A DNA stretch of 64,000 bases, from the NCBI RefSeq assembly GCF_036192275.1, contig NZ_CP108088.1, forward strand, positions 5,271,501-5,335,500, read 5' to 3'. The translations under genes and the position numbers were made by a program. This DNA comes from Streptomyces sp. NBC_00250 (lineage in GTDB: Bacteria > Actinomycetota > Actinomycetes > Streptomycetales > Streptomycetaceae). Below are positions 1-7,586 of the stretch, piece by piece (within the stretch, counting starts at the first letter, position 1; every line of letters begins with the position of its first letter). The notes under the pieces were generated by a model, which was not told where the DNA came from, made no database searches, and saw nothing but the letters and a program-made list of their open reading frames with translations.

Positions 1-1472
1 CCGCCGCCTGCGTCGTCGAGGACCCGGCGCAGGCCCGCCTCGTCTCCGCCGAACGGATGCAGCTGCCCGGCCTCGCCCACCTCTGGGTCCTGGAAACCGG
101 CGCCGTCGACCAGCTCCGCAAGGCGGGCGCCCGGGTCGCGGACGAGGCCGTCACCGCCCGGCGCGGGCTGCTCACCCCCGAGACCCTCGCCACCCTCATC
201 TACACCTCCGGCACCACCGGCCGGCCCAAGGGCTGCGCCCTCACCCACGCCAACTTCTTCGCCGAGGTCGACAACGCCGTCCGGCTCCTCCACCCGGTGT
301 TCGTCTCCGAGAGCAAAGAGCCCGCCGCCACCCTGCTCTTCCTGCCGCTCGCCCATGTCTTCGGACGGATGGTGGCCATCGGCTGCATGCGGGCCCGGGT
401 CCGCGTCGGGCACGCCCCCTCGGTCGAGGGCCAGGAACTCCTCGGCGACCTCGCCGGGTTCCGGCCCACCTTCCTGCTCGCCATCCCGTACGTCCTGGAG
501 AAGGTCTTCAACTCCGCCCGTGCCACCGCCGAACGCGGCGGCAAGGCCGCCTCCTTCGACCGGGCCGCCCGGGTCGCCCGCCGGTACGGGCAGGAGGCCG
601 CGCCCTCGCTCTCCCTGCGGGCCGCGCGGGCCCTGTACGACCCGCTCGTCTACCGCCGTATCCGGGCCGCGCTCGGCGGCCGGGTGAAGTACGTGATCTC
701 CGGCGGCTCCCCGCTCGGCGCGCAGCTCGCCGAGTTCTTCACCGGCGCGGGCGTCGAGGTCTTCGAGGGGTACGGCCTGACGGAGACCACCGCCGCGTCG
801 ACGGTCACCCCGCCACGGCGGCCCCGCACCGGCACCGTCGGCTGGCCGCTGCCCGGCACGTTCGTCCGGATCGCCGACGACGGCGAGGTCTGGCTCAAGG
901 GCGGTCATGTCTTCGCCGGGTACTGGGACGCCCAGCGCGGGGCGGCCGTGCCGTACACCGACGACGGCTGGTTCCCCACCGGCGACCTCGGCTCCCTCGA
1001 CGCCGACGGCTATCTGAAGATCACCGGCCGCAAGAAGGACATCGTCATCACCTCGACCGGGAAGAACATCGCTCCGGCCCCCCTGGAGGACTGGCTGCGC
1101 GCCCACCCGCTGGTCGCCCAGTGCGTGGTCCTCGGCGACAACCGCCCGTACGTCACCGCCCTGATCACCCTGGACCACGAGGGCCTGACGCACTGGCGGC
1201 GGATGCGGCACAAGGACCACCTCGCGCTCTGGGAGCTGACCCGGGACGAGGAGCTGCTCGCCGCCCTCCAGCGTGCGGTGGACGATGCCAACCGGCTCGT
1301 CTCCCGGGCGGAGTCGATCCGCGGCTTCCGGGTCCTGACCGCCGAGTTCTCCGAGAGCTCCGGCCATCTGACCCCGTCCCTGAAGCTCAAACGACGGGCG
1401 GTGCTCCGGGACTTCGCGCGGGAGATCGAGGAGATGTACGGCTCCGGGGCGGCCGACCAGGACACCGCCTAG
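1..1472 (+). CDS. Long-chain acyl-CoA synthetase (AMP-forming), 5' end cut by window
   Basis: ATP-dependent activation of a fatty acid to acyl-AMP and then acyl-CoA, probably at the inner face of the membrane. The frame is open to the left edge of the window, so the N-terminus is missing and about 490 residues are visible. Seen: the AMP-binding P-loop YTSGTTGRPKG, the adenylate motif YGLTETTA, the TGDLG motif, and the C-terminal hinge RKKDIVITSTGKNIAP, which precedes the mobile lid domain. This hinge type is typical of the FadD15/long-chain synthetase branch rather than of NRPS adenylation domains. It is followed after 35 bases by convergent pdxH. No operator palindrome is visible near it, so membership in the catabolic regulon is not shown. 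The family assignment is firm; the chain length is not known. Confidence 0.9.
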   Translation, partial: AACVVEDPAQARLVSAERMQLPGLAHLWVLETGAVDQLRKAGARVADEAVTARRGLLTPETLATLIYTSGTTGRPKGCALTHANFFAEVDNAVRLLHPVFVSESKEPAATLLFLPLAHVFGRMVAIGCMRARVRVGHAPSVEGQELLGDLAGFRPTFLLAIPYVLEKVFNSARATAERGGKAASFDRAARVARRYGQEAAPSLSLRAARALYDPLVYRRIRAALGGRVKYVISGGSPLGAQLAEFFTGAGVEVFEGYGLTETTAASTVTPPRRPRTGTVGWPLPGTFVRIADDGEVWLKGGHVFAGYWDAQRGAAVPYTDDGWFPTGDLGSLDADGYLKITGRKKDIVITSTGKNIAPAPLEDWLRAHPLVAQCVVLGDNRPYVTALITLDHEGLTHWRRMRHKDHLALWELTRDEELLAALQRAVDDANRLVSRAESIRGFRVLTAEFSESSGHLTPSLKLKRRAVLRDFAREIEEMYGSGAADQDTA

Positions 1473-1507
1473 GCGCGTCCCAGGCACCTCCCCGGCCCGA
1501 ACGGGCG

Positions 1508-2161
1508 CTAGGGCCAGAGGAGTTCGCGGGTCCAGCCGTCGCCGGTGCGGCGGTAGCGGAGGCGGAGGTGGCGGCGCTGCCCGTCGCCCTGGAAGAACTC
1601 GACCTCGGCCGGTTCGACGATGTACAGCGTCCAGGTGGGGGCGTGGGCGTCCGGCTCCTCCTGGGCGCGGAGCCAGGCCTTCGCGCTCGCCTCCGCCAGG
1701 ACCTCCGGGGAGTCCAGGACCTCGCTCTGCCGCCCCACCAGTGCCGAGGCGAGGGCCCCCGTGCTGCGGGCGTGGAGGTCCTCGTACGCCTCCTCCGGGG
1801 TGCCGACGGTGACGCGGCCCCGGATCCGGACCTGGCGGCCCTGGACCGGCCAGTAGAAGCCGAGCGCGGCCTCGGGGCGGGCGGCGAGCTGGCGGCCCTT
1901 GGCGCTGGTGGCGTGCGAGGCGAAGTGCCAGCCGCGCGCGTCGGCGTCGTGCAGCATCACCGTGCGGACGTCGGGCCTGCCGTCCTCGTCCACGGTGGCC
2001 AGGGAGAGGGTGTGCGGCTCGGTCTGGCCGGCCGCGACCGCCGCCGTGAACCAGTCGTGGAAGAGCGGCAGCGGCTCGGGCGGAGCGCCCGCCGGGTCGA
2101 AGGCGGGCAGCTCGGTGTCCCAGACCTTCAGGGAGCGCAGGGCGTGGTGGAAGTCGGTCAT
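1508..2161 (-). CDS. pdxH: Pyridoxamine 5'-phosphate oxidase family protein (PdxH-like)
   Basis: Predicted FMN enzyme that oxidises pyridoxine or pyridoxamine 5'-phosphate to pyridoxal 5'-phosphate in the cytoplasm. It has 217 residues, the usual PdxH length. Visible are the FMN-binding stretch RTVMLHD...WHFASH...SAKGRQL, the FYWPVQGRQVRIRG core and a C-terminal dimerisation domain containing RLRYRR...GW. The ATG was chosen because it overlaps the stop of the upstream FAD monooxygenase as ATGA (2158-2161), giving translational coupling; longer readings run into the monooxygenase gene. Coupling to a flavoprotein is unusual for a housekeeping vitamin B6 gene, so a related FMN or F420 split-barrel reductase acting with the monooxygenase is an alternative. 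Confidence 0.8.
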   Translation of the reverse strand: MTDFHHALRSLKVWDTELPAFDPAGAPPEPLPLFHDWFTAAVAAGQTEPHTLSLATVDEDGRPDVRTVMLHDADARGWHFASHATSAKGRQLAARPEAALGFYWPVQGRQVRIRGRVTVGTPEEAYEDLHARSTGALASALVGRQSEVLDSPEVLAEASAKAWLRAQEEPDAHAPTWTLYIVEPAEVEFFQGDGQRRHLRLRYRRTGDGWTRELLWP

Positions 2162-3450
2162 GAGGCCACGGTAGAGCGCGGGGCGGAGGCGGCGGGGGTC
2201 CCGCTCGTGATCGGCGCCCGGTAGTCCACGAGCGGGACCGCGTTCGCCGCCGCCTGGATCTCGTCGCGGATCTTCTTCGCGATGAGGTTCTTCCACGGCG
2301 TCTTCGGCAGCGTCCGTACCATGAACATCCGCAGCGCGATCTTCCACTTCGAGTCCACGGTCATCTCCTTGACGAAGCTCTCCGCCATCTTCTGGTTCCG
2401 TTCCACGCCGGGCCGCATGTGGGCCTCGTAGCGTGCGAAGGCGACGGTGTGGTCGCCGGCGGCCCGGGCCAGTTCGCCCGCCAGGACGTACGCGCCGGTG
2501 AGGGCGAGTCCGGTGCCCTGGCCGGAGGCCGGGGAGGAGCAGTGGGCGGCGTCGCCGAGGAGGACGACGCGCCCCTTCGACCAGCGGTCCATCTCGATGA
2601 GGGAGATGGAGTCGAAGTAGAGGTCGTCGGCGTCGGCGGCGTGGCCGAGGAGCCGGGGGATCTCCCAGCCGTCGCCGGCGAAGGCCTCGGTGAGGTGGCG
2701 CCGCTGGGCGGTGACGTCCCGGTGGTGGTAGGGGAGTTCCTCGGGCGAGGAGAAGATGAAGAGGTTCTTCGCGTCGGTCTCGCCGGCCGAGCTGTAGACG
2801 CAGACCAGCTTCCCGGGCAGGGCGTGGTACGTCTCCCAGCGGTCGAGGCCCAGGTGGTTGGGGGCGGTGAAGATGGAGACGTACGCGCCGAGGTGGCGCT
2901 TGAAGCGGCTCTCCTCGCCGAAGGCCAGGCGCCGGGTGTGGGAGTGCAGCCCGTCGGCGCCGACGACCAGGTCGAAGCGGCGGACGGTGCCGCTCTCGAA
3001 GGTGACGGTGACGCCGTCCGCGTCCTCGTCGAGGGTGGCGATCGAGTCGTCGAAGAGGTACTCGACGTCGTCGCGGGTCCGCTCGTAGAGGATGCGGGCG
3101 AGCTCGCCGCGCATGATCTCGTCGTCCTCCTCGACGCGTCCGCCGAAGATGTCGGCGGACAGTTCGCCGATGGTGCGGCCGCGGTCGTCGACGTAGGAAC
3201 CGCCGCGCATGTCGGTGGAGTTGGCGCGGATCTCGTCCAGGATCCCCATCCGGCGGCAGACCTCGATCGCGGTGCCGCGGATGTCCACCTTGTAGCCGCC
3301 GGTGCGGAGTTCGGGGGCGCGCTCGACGACGGTGGGGGTGAAGCCGTAGCGGTGCAGCCAGAGGGCGAGGGCGGGGCCGGCGACCGAGGCGCCCGAGATG
3401 AGGACGGTCTTCGCGGAGGTGCGCGCGGCGGTGTTCGCGGTGCTGTTCAT
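2158..3450 (-). CDS. FAD-dependent monooxygenase (TetX/PHBH-like fold)
   Basis: Group A flavoprotein monooxygenase of 430 residues that would hydroxylate an unknown aromatic or polyketide-like substrate using NAD(P)H and O2. Seen: N-terminal Rossmann dinucleotide motif GASVAGPALALWLHRYG, the acidic ribose-binding VVER, the mid-protein DG motif DLVVGADGLHSHTR and the GD motif VVLLGDAAHCSSPASGQG. The start ATG has an AAGGAGT ribosome binding site 5-6 bases upstream. It is the first gene of a two-gene unit with pdxH (stop and start overlap). A canonical promoter lies at 3502-3530. Sequences of this type include tetracycline-inactivating enzymes, but nothing here identifies a drug substrate. Confidence 0.85.
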   Translation of the reverse strand: MNSTANTAARTSAKTVLISGASVAGPALALWLHRYGFTPTVVERAPELRTGGYKVDIRGTAIEVCRRMGILDEIRANSTDMRGGSYVDDRGRTIGELSADIFGGRVEEDDEIMRGELARILYERTRDDVEYLFDDSIATLDEDADGVTVTFESGTVRRFDLVVGADGLHSHTRRLAFGEESRFKRHLGAYVSIFTAPNHLGLDRWETYHALPGKLVCVYSSAGETDAKNLFIFSSPEELPYHHRDVTAQRRHLTEAFAGDGWEIPRLLGHAADADDLYFDSISLIEMDRWSKGRVVLLGDAAHCSSPASGQGTGLALTGAYVLAGELARAAGDHTVAFARYEAHMRPGVERNQKMAESFVKEMTVDSKWKIALRMFMVRTLPKTPWKNLIAKKIRDEIQAAANAVPLVDYRAPITSGTPAASAPRSTVAS

Positions 3451-3501
3451 GGCAGGACTCCTTGTCGGTGGCCGCGGGCCGTTCCCCTGCCCGCAGACAT
3501 G

Positions 3502-3530
3502 ACTATACGGATGTCCTACACGCTTGTCTA
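3502..3530 (-). promoter_or_regulatory. Sigma70/HrdB-type promoter inside an inverted repeat
   Basis: On the minus strand TAGACA (3530-3525) and TATAGT (3507-3502) are separated by exactly 17 bases, a near-consensus vegetative promoter about 50 bases ahead of the FAD monooxygenase start. The element is framed by CTATAC/GTATAG arms at 3503-3508 and 3538-3543, and contains direct repeats TAGACA/TAGGACA, so a MarR- or TetR-type repressor may sit on it. The CTGACG palindrome of the neighbouring genes is absent. Confidence 0.6.
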
Positions 3531-3559
3531 TGACGGTTGTATAGATTCCTGGCCGTGGG

Positions 3560-4735
3560 TCACGAGCGGCCCAGGACCACCGTCCCCGACGAGCAGAACC
3601 AGCCCCCCGTACCCGACGCCACCGCCACCTCCGGCAGGCTCCCGTCCGGCCGCCGCACCTGGAGCCCCGGCGCCTCCCCGCGCAACTGCCGTACCGCCTC
3701 CACCAGCAGGAAGAGCCCGCGCATCCCCGGGTGGCAGGCCGAGAGCCCGCCGCCGTCCGTGTTCACCGGCAGCCGGTCCTTCTCCCGGAAGAACGCCCCT
3801 CCCTCGCCCTTCGCGCAGAAGCCCAGGTCCTCCAGGGTCACCAGGGTCATGTAGGTGAAGGCGTCGTAGACCTCCGCGAGGTCGACGTCCGCCGGGGTCA
3901 CGCCCGCCCGCTCGAAGGCGAGCCGGCCGCTGACCGCCGCCGGGGAGACCGTGAAGTCCTCCCACTCCGACATCGTGGTGTGGGAGACGTGCTCGCCCGT
4001 GCCGAGCACCCAGACCGGGGCCGTACGGCAGTCCTGCACGTACTCCTCGGCCACCAGCAGCACCGCGCAGCCGCCGTCGGAGCGCAGGCAGCAGTGCAGC
4101 TTGGTGAAGGGGTCCGCGATCATCGGGCCGGACAGGACGTCGTCGACGGTGATCGGCTCGCGGAACATCGCCTCCGGGTTGAGCGCCGCGTTCGCCCGCG
4201 CCTGGACGGCCACTTCGGCGAGCTGCTCCAGGGTCGTCCCGTACTCGTGCATGTGACGGCGGGCGGCCATCGCGTACTTGGCGATCAGGGTGTGCCCGTA
4301 CGGCACCTCGAACTGGAGCGGGCCGCGCGACCCGAAGGAGAGGTTCGCGGTGCGGCGCCGGGCGCGGATGTCGGCGCGCGCGGTGGAGCCGTACACGAGG
4401 AGGACGGCGTTCGCGTGGCCGGCGGCGATCGCGTCGGCGGCGTGCGCGGCCATGACCTCCCAGGTGGCGCCGCCGACGGCGGTCGAGTCCACCCAGCGGG
4501 GCCGGAGCCCCAGGTACTCGGCGACCTCGACCGGGGCCAGGGTGCCGAGGCCCGCCGAGGCGAGGCCGTCGATCAGCGAGCGGTCCAGGCCGCTGTCCGC
4601 GAGGGCGCGCCGGGCGGCCTGGGCGTGCAGGGCGTACGGGGTGGCCTCGTCGACCCGGCCGCAGTCGGCGAGGGCGACGCCGGCGACGGCGACGCGGCGG
4701 GGGCTGCGTGCGGTGGTGGGTGCGGTGGTCGGCAT
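3560..4735 (-). CDS. Thiolase-fold protein (lipid-transfer/Ltp2-like), no nucleophilic cysteine
   Basis: A 391-residue thiolase-superfamily protein of the SCP2/Ltp type. Where classical thiolases have the acyl-accepting cysteine (C-G-S-G before AAQAIAAG), this protein reads AVGGATWEVMAAHAADAIAAG, so the nucleophile is missing. The C-terminal half keeps VYDAFT, GGGLSACHPG and VASGTGGW blocks. Loss of the nucleophile argues against ordinary thiolysis and for retro-aldol or Claisen-type cleavage of an acyl-CoA, as known for Ltp2 in steroid side-chain breakdown; that transfer of function is inference. ATG at 4735 follows the minus-strand box TACCGT (4748-4743) by seven bases, so the mRNA is probably leaderless, and this -10 box lies inside the operator at 4740-4754. 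Divergent from the acyl-CoA dehydrogenase. Confidence 0.8.
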   Translation of the reverse strand: MPTTAPTTARSPRRVAVAGVALADCGRVDEATPYALHAQAARRALADSGLDRSLIDGLASAGLGTLAPVEVAEYLGLRPRWVDSTAVGGATWEVMAAHAADAIAAGHANAVLLVYGSTARADIRARRRTANLSFGSRGPLQFEVPYGHTLIAKYAMAARRHMHEYGTTLEQLAEVAVQARANAALNPEAMFREPITVDDVLSGPMIADPFTKLHCCLRSDGGCAVLLVAEEYVQDCRTAPVWVLGTGEHVSHTTMSEWEDFTVSPAAVSGRLAFERAGVTPADVDLAEVYDAFTYMTLVTLEDLGFCAKGEGGAFFREKDRLPVNTDGGGLSACHPGMRGLFLLVEAVRQLRGEAPGLQVRRPDGSLPEVAVASGTGGWFCSSGTVVLGRS

Positions 4736-4739
4736 GAAT

Positions 4740-4754
4740 CTGACGGTACATCAG
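4740..4754. promoter_or_regulatory. CTGACG-N3-CGTCAG operator, copy 1
   Basis: Reads CTGACGGTACATCAG, one mismatch in the arms from the CTGACG-N3-CGTCAG palindrome found ten times in this window. It covers the presumed -10 box of the thiolase gene, five bases from its start codon, which suits repression. Confidence 0.7.
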
Positions 4755-4782
4755 ATTCATTCGATCGGGACCGGCGCGGCTC

Positions 4783-4811
4783 TGGCAACCGGCCCGGCAC
4801 GGGCCTAGCAT
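4783..4811 (+). promoter_or_regulatory. Promoter of the acyl-CoA dehydrogenase
   Basis: TGGCAA (4783-4788) and TAGCAT (4806-4811) are separated by 17 bases and lie ahead of the acyl-CoA dehydrogenase start at 4841. The operator at 4810-4824 begins at the end of the -10 box, where a bound repressor would block initiation. Confidence 0.5.
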
Positions 4812-4824
4812 GACGCACCGTCAG
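4810..4824. promoter_or_regulatory. CTGACG-N3-CGTCAG operator, copy 2
   Basis: Reads ATGACGCACCGTCAG: the right arm is perfect and the left arm has one mismatch. It lies between the -10 box and the ribosome binding site GGAGGG of the acyl-CoA dehydrogenase. Its centre is 70 bases from copy 1 in the same divergent region. Confidence 0.7.
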
Positions 4825-4840
4825 AAACGGAGGGAGCCCC

Positions 4841-6085
4841 ATGGACGCCGCCGACAGCGCAGCGCTCGCCGCCGCCGGAACCGCCTCGCTCACCGCCCCG
4901 CTCACCGAGGAGCAGCAGGAGATCCGCCGCACCCTGCGCGACCTGCTCGCCGAACGGGCCGGGCCGCAGGAGAACCGGGCCGCCACCACCACCCCCCAGG
5001 GATACGACCCCGAGCTCTGGGCCCGGATGTCCGGCACCCTCGGCGTCGCCGGGCTCGCCCTCCCCGAGGAGTACGGAGGAGTCGGCTGCGGGCCCGCCGA
5101 ACTCGCCCTCGCCTGCGAGGAGACCGGCCGCGCCCTCGCCCCCTGCCCGCTCCTCGCCACCAGCGTCCTCGCCGCCCCGCTCCTCGCCGCCCTCGGCACC
5201 CCCGCGCAGCGCGCCGCGCTCCTCCCGCGGCTCGCCGACGGAAGCCTCACCTGCGCCCTCGTCGTCCCCGGCGGCTCGCTCGCCCTCGCCCTCGGCCTCA
5301 CCGGCGACAACACCGGCGAGGAATGGTCCGGCGGCGGCCGCGCGGGCGGCGTGCAGGCACGCGCCGTCGACGGAGGCTGGCGGCTGTACGGGGAGGCCGC
5401 CCAGGTCCTCGACGGACACAGCGCCGGCCTGCTGCTCGTCGCCGCCCACGCCGGCGGCTTCGCCCGCAGCCGCACCCTGCTCTTCCTCGTCCGGACGGAA
5501 CAGGCGGGAGACGCGGTTCCGGGGCTCGTCCGCACCCGGCAGCCCACCCTCGACCTCACCCGCACCCAGGCGACCGTCCAGTTCAGGGACACCGAGGCCG
5601 AACTCCTCGGCGAGGAACCGGTCGATGTCCTCGGCGCGCTCGCCGTCACCGGCCGCACCGCCGCCGTCATGCTGGCCGCCGAGGCCGTCGGCGCCGCCCG
5701 CGAGGCCCTCGAACGGACCGTCGCCCACGTCGCCGCGCGCGAGCAGTTCGGCCGGCCCGTCGGCTCGTTCCAGGCGGTCAAACACCGGCTCGCCGACCTC
5801 TACGTCCAGGTCGAGGCCGCCCGCTCCCTCACCTACTGCGCGGCGCGGGAGCCAGGACCCGGACCCGACAGCGGGCCGCTCGCCCTCGCCCACGCCCTGG
5901 AGGCGCTCCGCGCCACCGCGGGGGAGTCCATCCAGCTCCACGGCGGCATCGGATTCACCTGGGAGCACGAGGCGCACCTCTCCTTCAAACGGGCCGCCTC
6001 CGACGAACTGCTCTTCGGGCCCGTGCGGCGGCTGCGCGCACGGGCGGCGGAACGGACCGGACTCTTCGGAGAGGTGGCGGCGTAG
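4841..6085 (+). CDS. Acyl-CoA dehydrogenase family protein
   Basis: FAD-dependent alpha,beta-dehydrogenation of an acyl-CoA thioester (414 residues, close to the usual 380-410). Order: helical N-domain (LTEEQQEIRRTLRDLLAE), central beta-domain, and C-terminal helical domain with REQFGRPVGSFQAVKHRLAD, the FAD/tetramer signature, and QLHGGIGFTWEHEAHLSFKRA. The central domain is degenerate compared with housekeeping enzymes, as in the alpha2-beta2 dehydrogenases of actinobacterial steroid catabolism, where only one subunit is canonical; no partner subunit gene adjoins it. ATG follows a GGAGGG site by six bases. The next gene starts at the base after its stop, so the two are one transcription unit. 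Operator copy 2 precedes it. The substrate is unknown. Confidence 0.9.
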   Translation: MDAADSAALAAAGTASLTAPLTEEQQEIRRTLRDLLAERAGPQENRAATTTPQGYDPELWARMSGTLGVAGLALPEEYGGVGCGPAELALACEETGRALAPCPLLATSVLAAPLLAALGTPAQRAALLPRLADGSLTCALVVPGGSLALALGLTGDNTGEEWSGGGRAGGVQARAVDGGWRLYGEAAQVLDGHSAGLLLVAAHAGGFARSRTLLFLVRTEQAGDAVPGLVRTRQPTLDLTRTQATVQFRDTEAELLGEEPVDVLGALAVTGRTAAVMLAAEAVGAAREALERTVAHVAAREQFGRPVGSFQAVKHRLADLYVQVEAARSLTYCAAREPGPGPDSGPLALAHALEALRATAGESIQLHGGIGFTWEHEAHLSFKRAASDELLFGPVRRLRARAAERTGLFGEVAA

Positions 6086-6556
6086 ATGCCCGTCGGACGC
6101 AAGCTGATGCAGAAGATGTCCTCGACCCGGACGTTCGCCCGGATCGGCCCGCACGTCGTGCCCGCCATGGACAAGGCCGTGCACCGGCTGACCAGGGGAA
6201 AGGTGCTGCTCAGCGCCCAGATGCTGCCCGGGGTGGTGCTCACCGCCCGGGGTGCGAAGAGCGGGCTGCCCCGGGTCACCCCGCTGGCCTGCATGCCGGA
6301 GACGGACGGGCGCTGGCTGCTCATCGGCTCCAACTTCGGCCGCCCCGGGCACCCGGCGTGGACGGCGAACCTGCTCGCCCATCCGGACGTCGAGGTGAAC
6401 TGGAAGGGGGAGGACGTGCCCGTACGGGCGGAGTTGCTCACCGGGGAGGAGCGGGCGGAGGCCTGGCGGGCGGCCCTGGAGTTCTGGCCGCCGTACGCCA
6501 CGTACCAGGCGCGGATCGACCGCGAGATCCGGCTCTTCCGGCTGACGAGGCGCTGA
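6086..6556 (+). CDS. Nitroreductase/deazaflavin (F420)-dependent oxidoreductase, DDN-like
   Basis: A 156-residue split beta-barrel protein of the deazaflavin-dependent nitroreductase family, which uses reduced F420 for hydride transfer to quinones, enones or aromatics. Visible family blocks are GVVLTARGAKSGLPRVTPL, then GRWLLIGSNFGRPGHPAWTANLL, then HPDVEVNWKGEDVPVRAELL and a C-terminal tail after FWPPYATYQARIDREI. ATG directly follows the TAG of the acyl-CoA dehydrogenase, so it is translationally linked to it. In the same window are three luciferase-like oxidoreductases and FbiC, which makes the F420 chromophore. It probably reduces an intermediate of the same pathway; this is inferred from operon position. 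Confidence 0.85.
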   Translation: MPVGRKLMQKMSSTRTFARIGPHVVPAMDKAVHRLTRGKVLLSAQMLPGVVLTARGAKSGLPRVTPLACMPETDGRWLLIGSNFGRPGHPAWTANLLAHPDVEVNWKGEDVPVRAELLTGEERAEAWRAALEFWPPYATYQARIDREIRLFRLTRR

Positions 6557-6616
6557 CGAGGCGCCGACTAGGCGTTGATCGGGTGCCGAACCGGCACCGA
6601 AGAGCGTTCACTCTCA

Positions 6617-6744
6617 TTTCATTGCAACTCTCAGGAGAGGGGTTGTTGCATTAGCCTCCAGGATCACTGCAATGAAATCCTCGCTCTGACCTGCAATGAC
6701 GTCGATCAGGAGCAATGAATGTGTTGTCGGATCAATGAATGCAA
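6617..6744. promoter_or_regulatory. Array of six TGCAATGA-type elements upstream of DUF4097 gene
   Basis: Within 128 bases the core CATTGCA/TGCAATG recurs in both orientations: TTTCATTGCA (6617-6626), TTGCATT (6646-6652), TGCAATGAAA (6668-6677), TGCAATGA (6692-6699), GCAATGAAT (6712-6720) and TCAATGAATGCAA (6732-6744). This AT-richer island stands out from its surroundings and looks like a multi-site binding region for an unidentified regulator. Confidence 0.5.
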
Positions 6745-6768
6745 CGTAGCTTTTCCCTCATCGGAAAC

Positions 6769-6792
6769 GGCGGGCCCGGGAGTGGGCCCGCC
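6769..6792 (+). terminator. GC hairpin between the TGCAATGA array and the DUF4097 start
   Basis: Perfect nine-base arms GGCGGGCCC/GGGCCCGCC with a six-base loop, immediately before the GAAGGAGAAG ribosome binding site. Its position within the leader suggests attenuation or mRNA stabilisation rather than a simple terminator; there is no T-run. Confidence 0.4.
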
Positions 6793-6810
6793 CCATGAAG
6801 GAGAAGAACC

Positions 6811-7482
6811 TTGCAGAAGTTCGCCGCCACCGCCGCGATCATCACCGTCCTCGACATCCCCGCCGGGCGCATCCAGCTCATCGCCGCCGACCGTGACGAC
6901 GCCACCGTCGACATCCGGCCCGCGAACGCCGCCAAGTCCGCCGACCAGAAGGCCGCCGAGCAGGTCTCGGTCGAGTACGCCGACGGGGTCCTGCGGATCA
7001 CCGCCGCCCCGGCCGGGAACCGGCTCCTGGGCGACTCCGGAGCGGTCGAGGTGACCGTCCAGCTGCCCGCCGGCTCCCGGATCGAGGCGAAGACCGCCGC
7101 CGGCGACCTCCGCGGCGTCGGACGCCTCGGCGACGTCACCTTCGAAGGCGCACAGGGCACCGTCACCCTCGACGAGACCGCCACCGCCCGCCTCACCCTC
7201 CTCGCCGGCGACATCACCGTCGGCCGCCTCGGCGGCGCCGCCGAGATCAGCACCCAGAAGGGCGACCTCCGCATCACCGAAGCCGTCACCGGCTCCGTCG
7301 TCCTGCACACCGAGTCCGGCGGGATCACGGTCGGCGCCGCCCGCGGCGTCTCCGCCACCCTCGACGCCGGCACCGCCTACGGCCGCGTCCACAACACCCT
7401 CACCAACACCGACGGCCCCGCCGCAGGCCTGAACATCCACGCCACCACCTCCTACGGCGACATCACCGCCCGCAGCCTGTGA
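6811..7482 (+). CDS. DUF4097 beta-strand-repeat protein
   Basis: A 223-residue protein built of short beta-strand repeats typical of DUF4097 adhesin-like proteins: after an N-terminal part come rungs such as GSRIEAKTAAGDLRGVGRLGD, GDITVGRLGGAAEISTQKGD and ESGGITVGAARG. No signal peptide or membrane segment is visible, so it is presumably cytoplasmic. The TTG start at 6811 is preceded by a strong GAAGGAG site eight bases upstream; no ATG fits. In Streptomyces such genes are commonly linked to small regulators or toxin/transport genes, but here it stands alone between the F420 oxidoreductase and the convergent TetR gene. The function is unknown. It probably has its own promoter in the unusual TGCAATGA array. 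Confidence 0.75.
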   Translation: MQKFAATAAIITVLDIPAGRIQLIAADRDDATVDIRPANAAKSADQKAAEQVSVEYADGVLRITAAPAGNRLLGDSGAVEVTVQLPAGSRIEAKTAAGDLRGVGRLGDVTFEGAQGTVTLDETATARLTLLAGDITVGRLGGAAEISTQKGDLRITEAVTGSVVLHTESGGITVGAARGVSATLDAGTAYGRVHNTLTNTDGPAAGLNIHATTSYGDITARSL

Positions 7483-7586
7483 CGTGCCGTCGCGAAGCTC
7501 GCCCGGACACGGCGACGCCGACGGCGGTCCGTGGGGGCGGGCCGCCGTCGGCGTCGACGACAGGACGGGTGGAGGAGGGGGTGGGG

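Noticed and set aside
4805..6654. Long open frames opposite to and overlapping the acyl-CoA dehydrogenase gene (up to 600 codons)
   Set aside because: Composition is Arg/Pro- or Gly/Ala-rich without domains, as expected of alternative frames of GC-rich genes.
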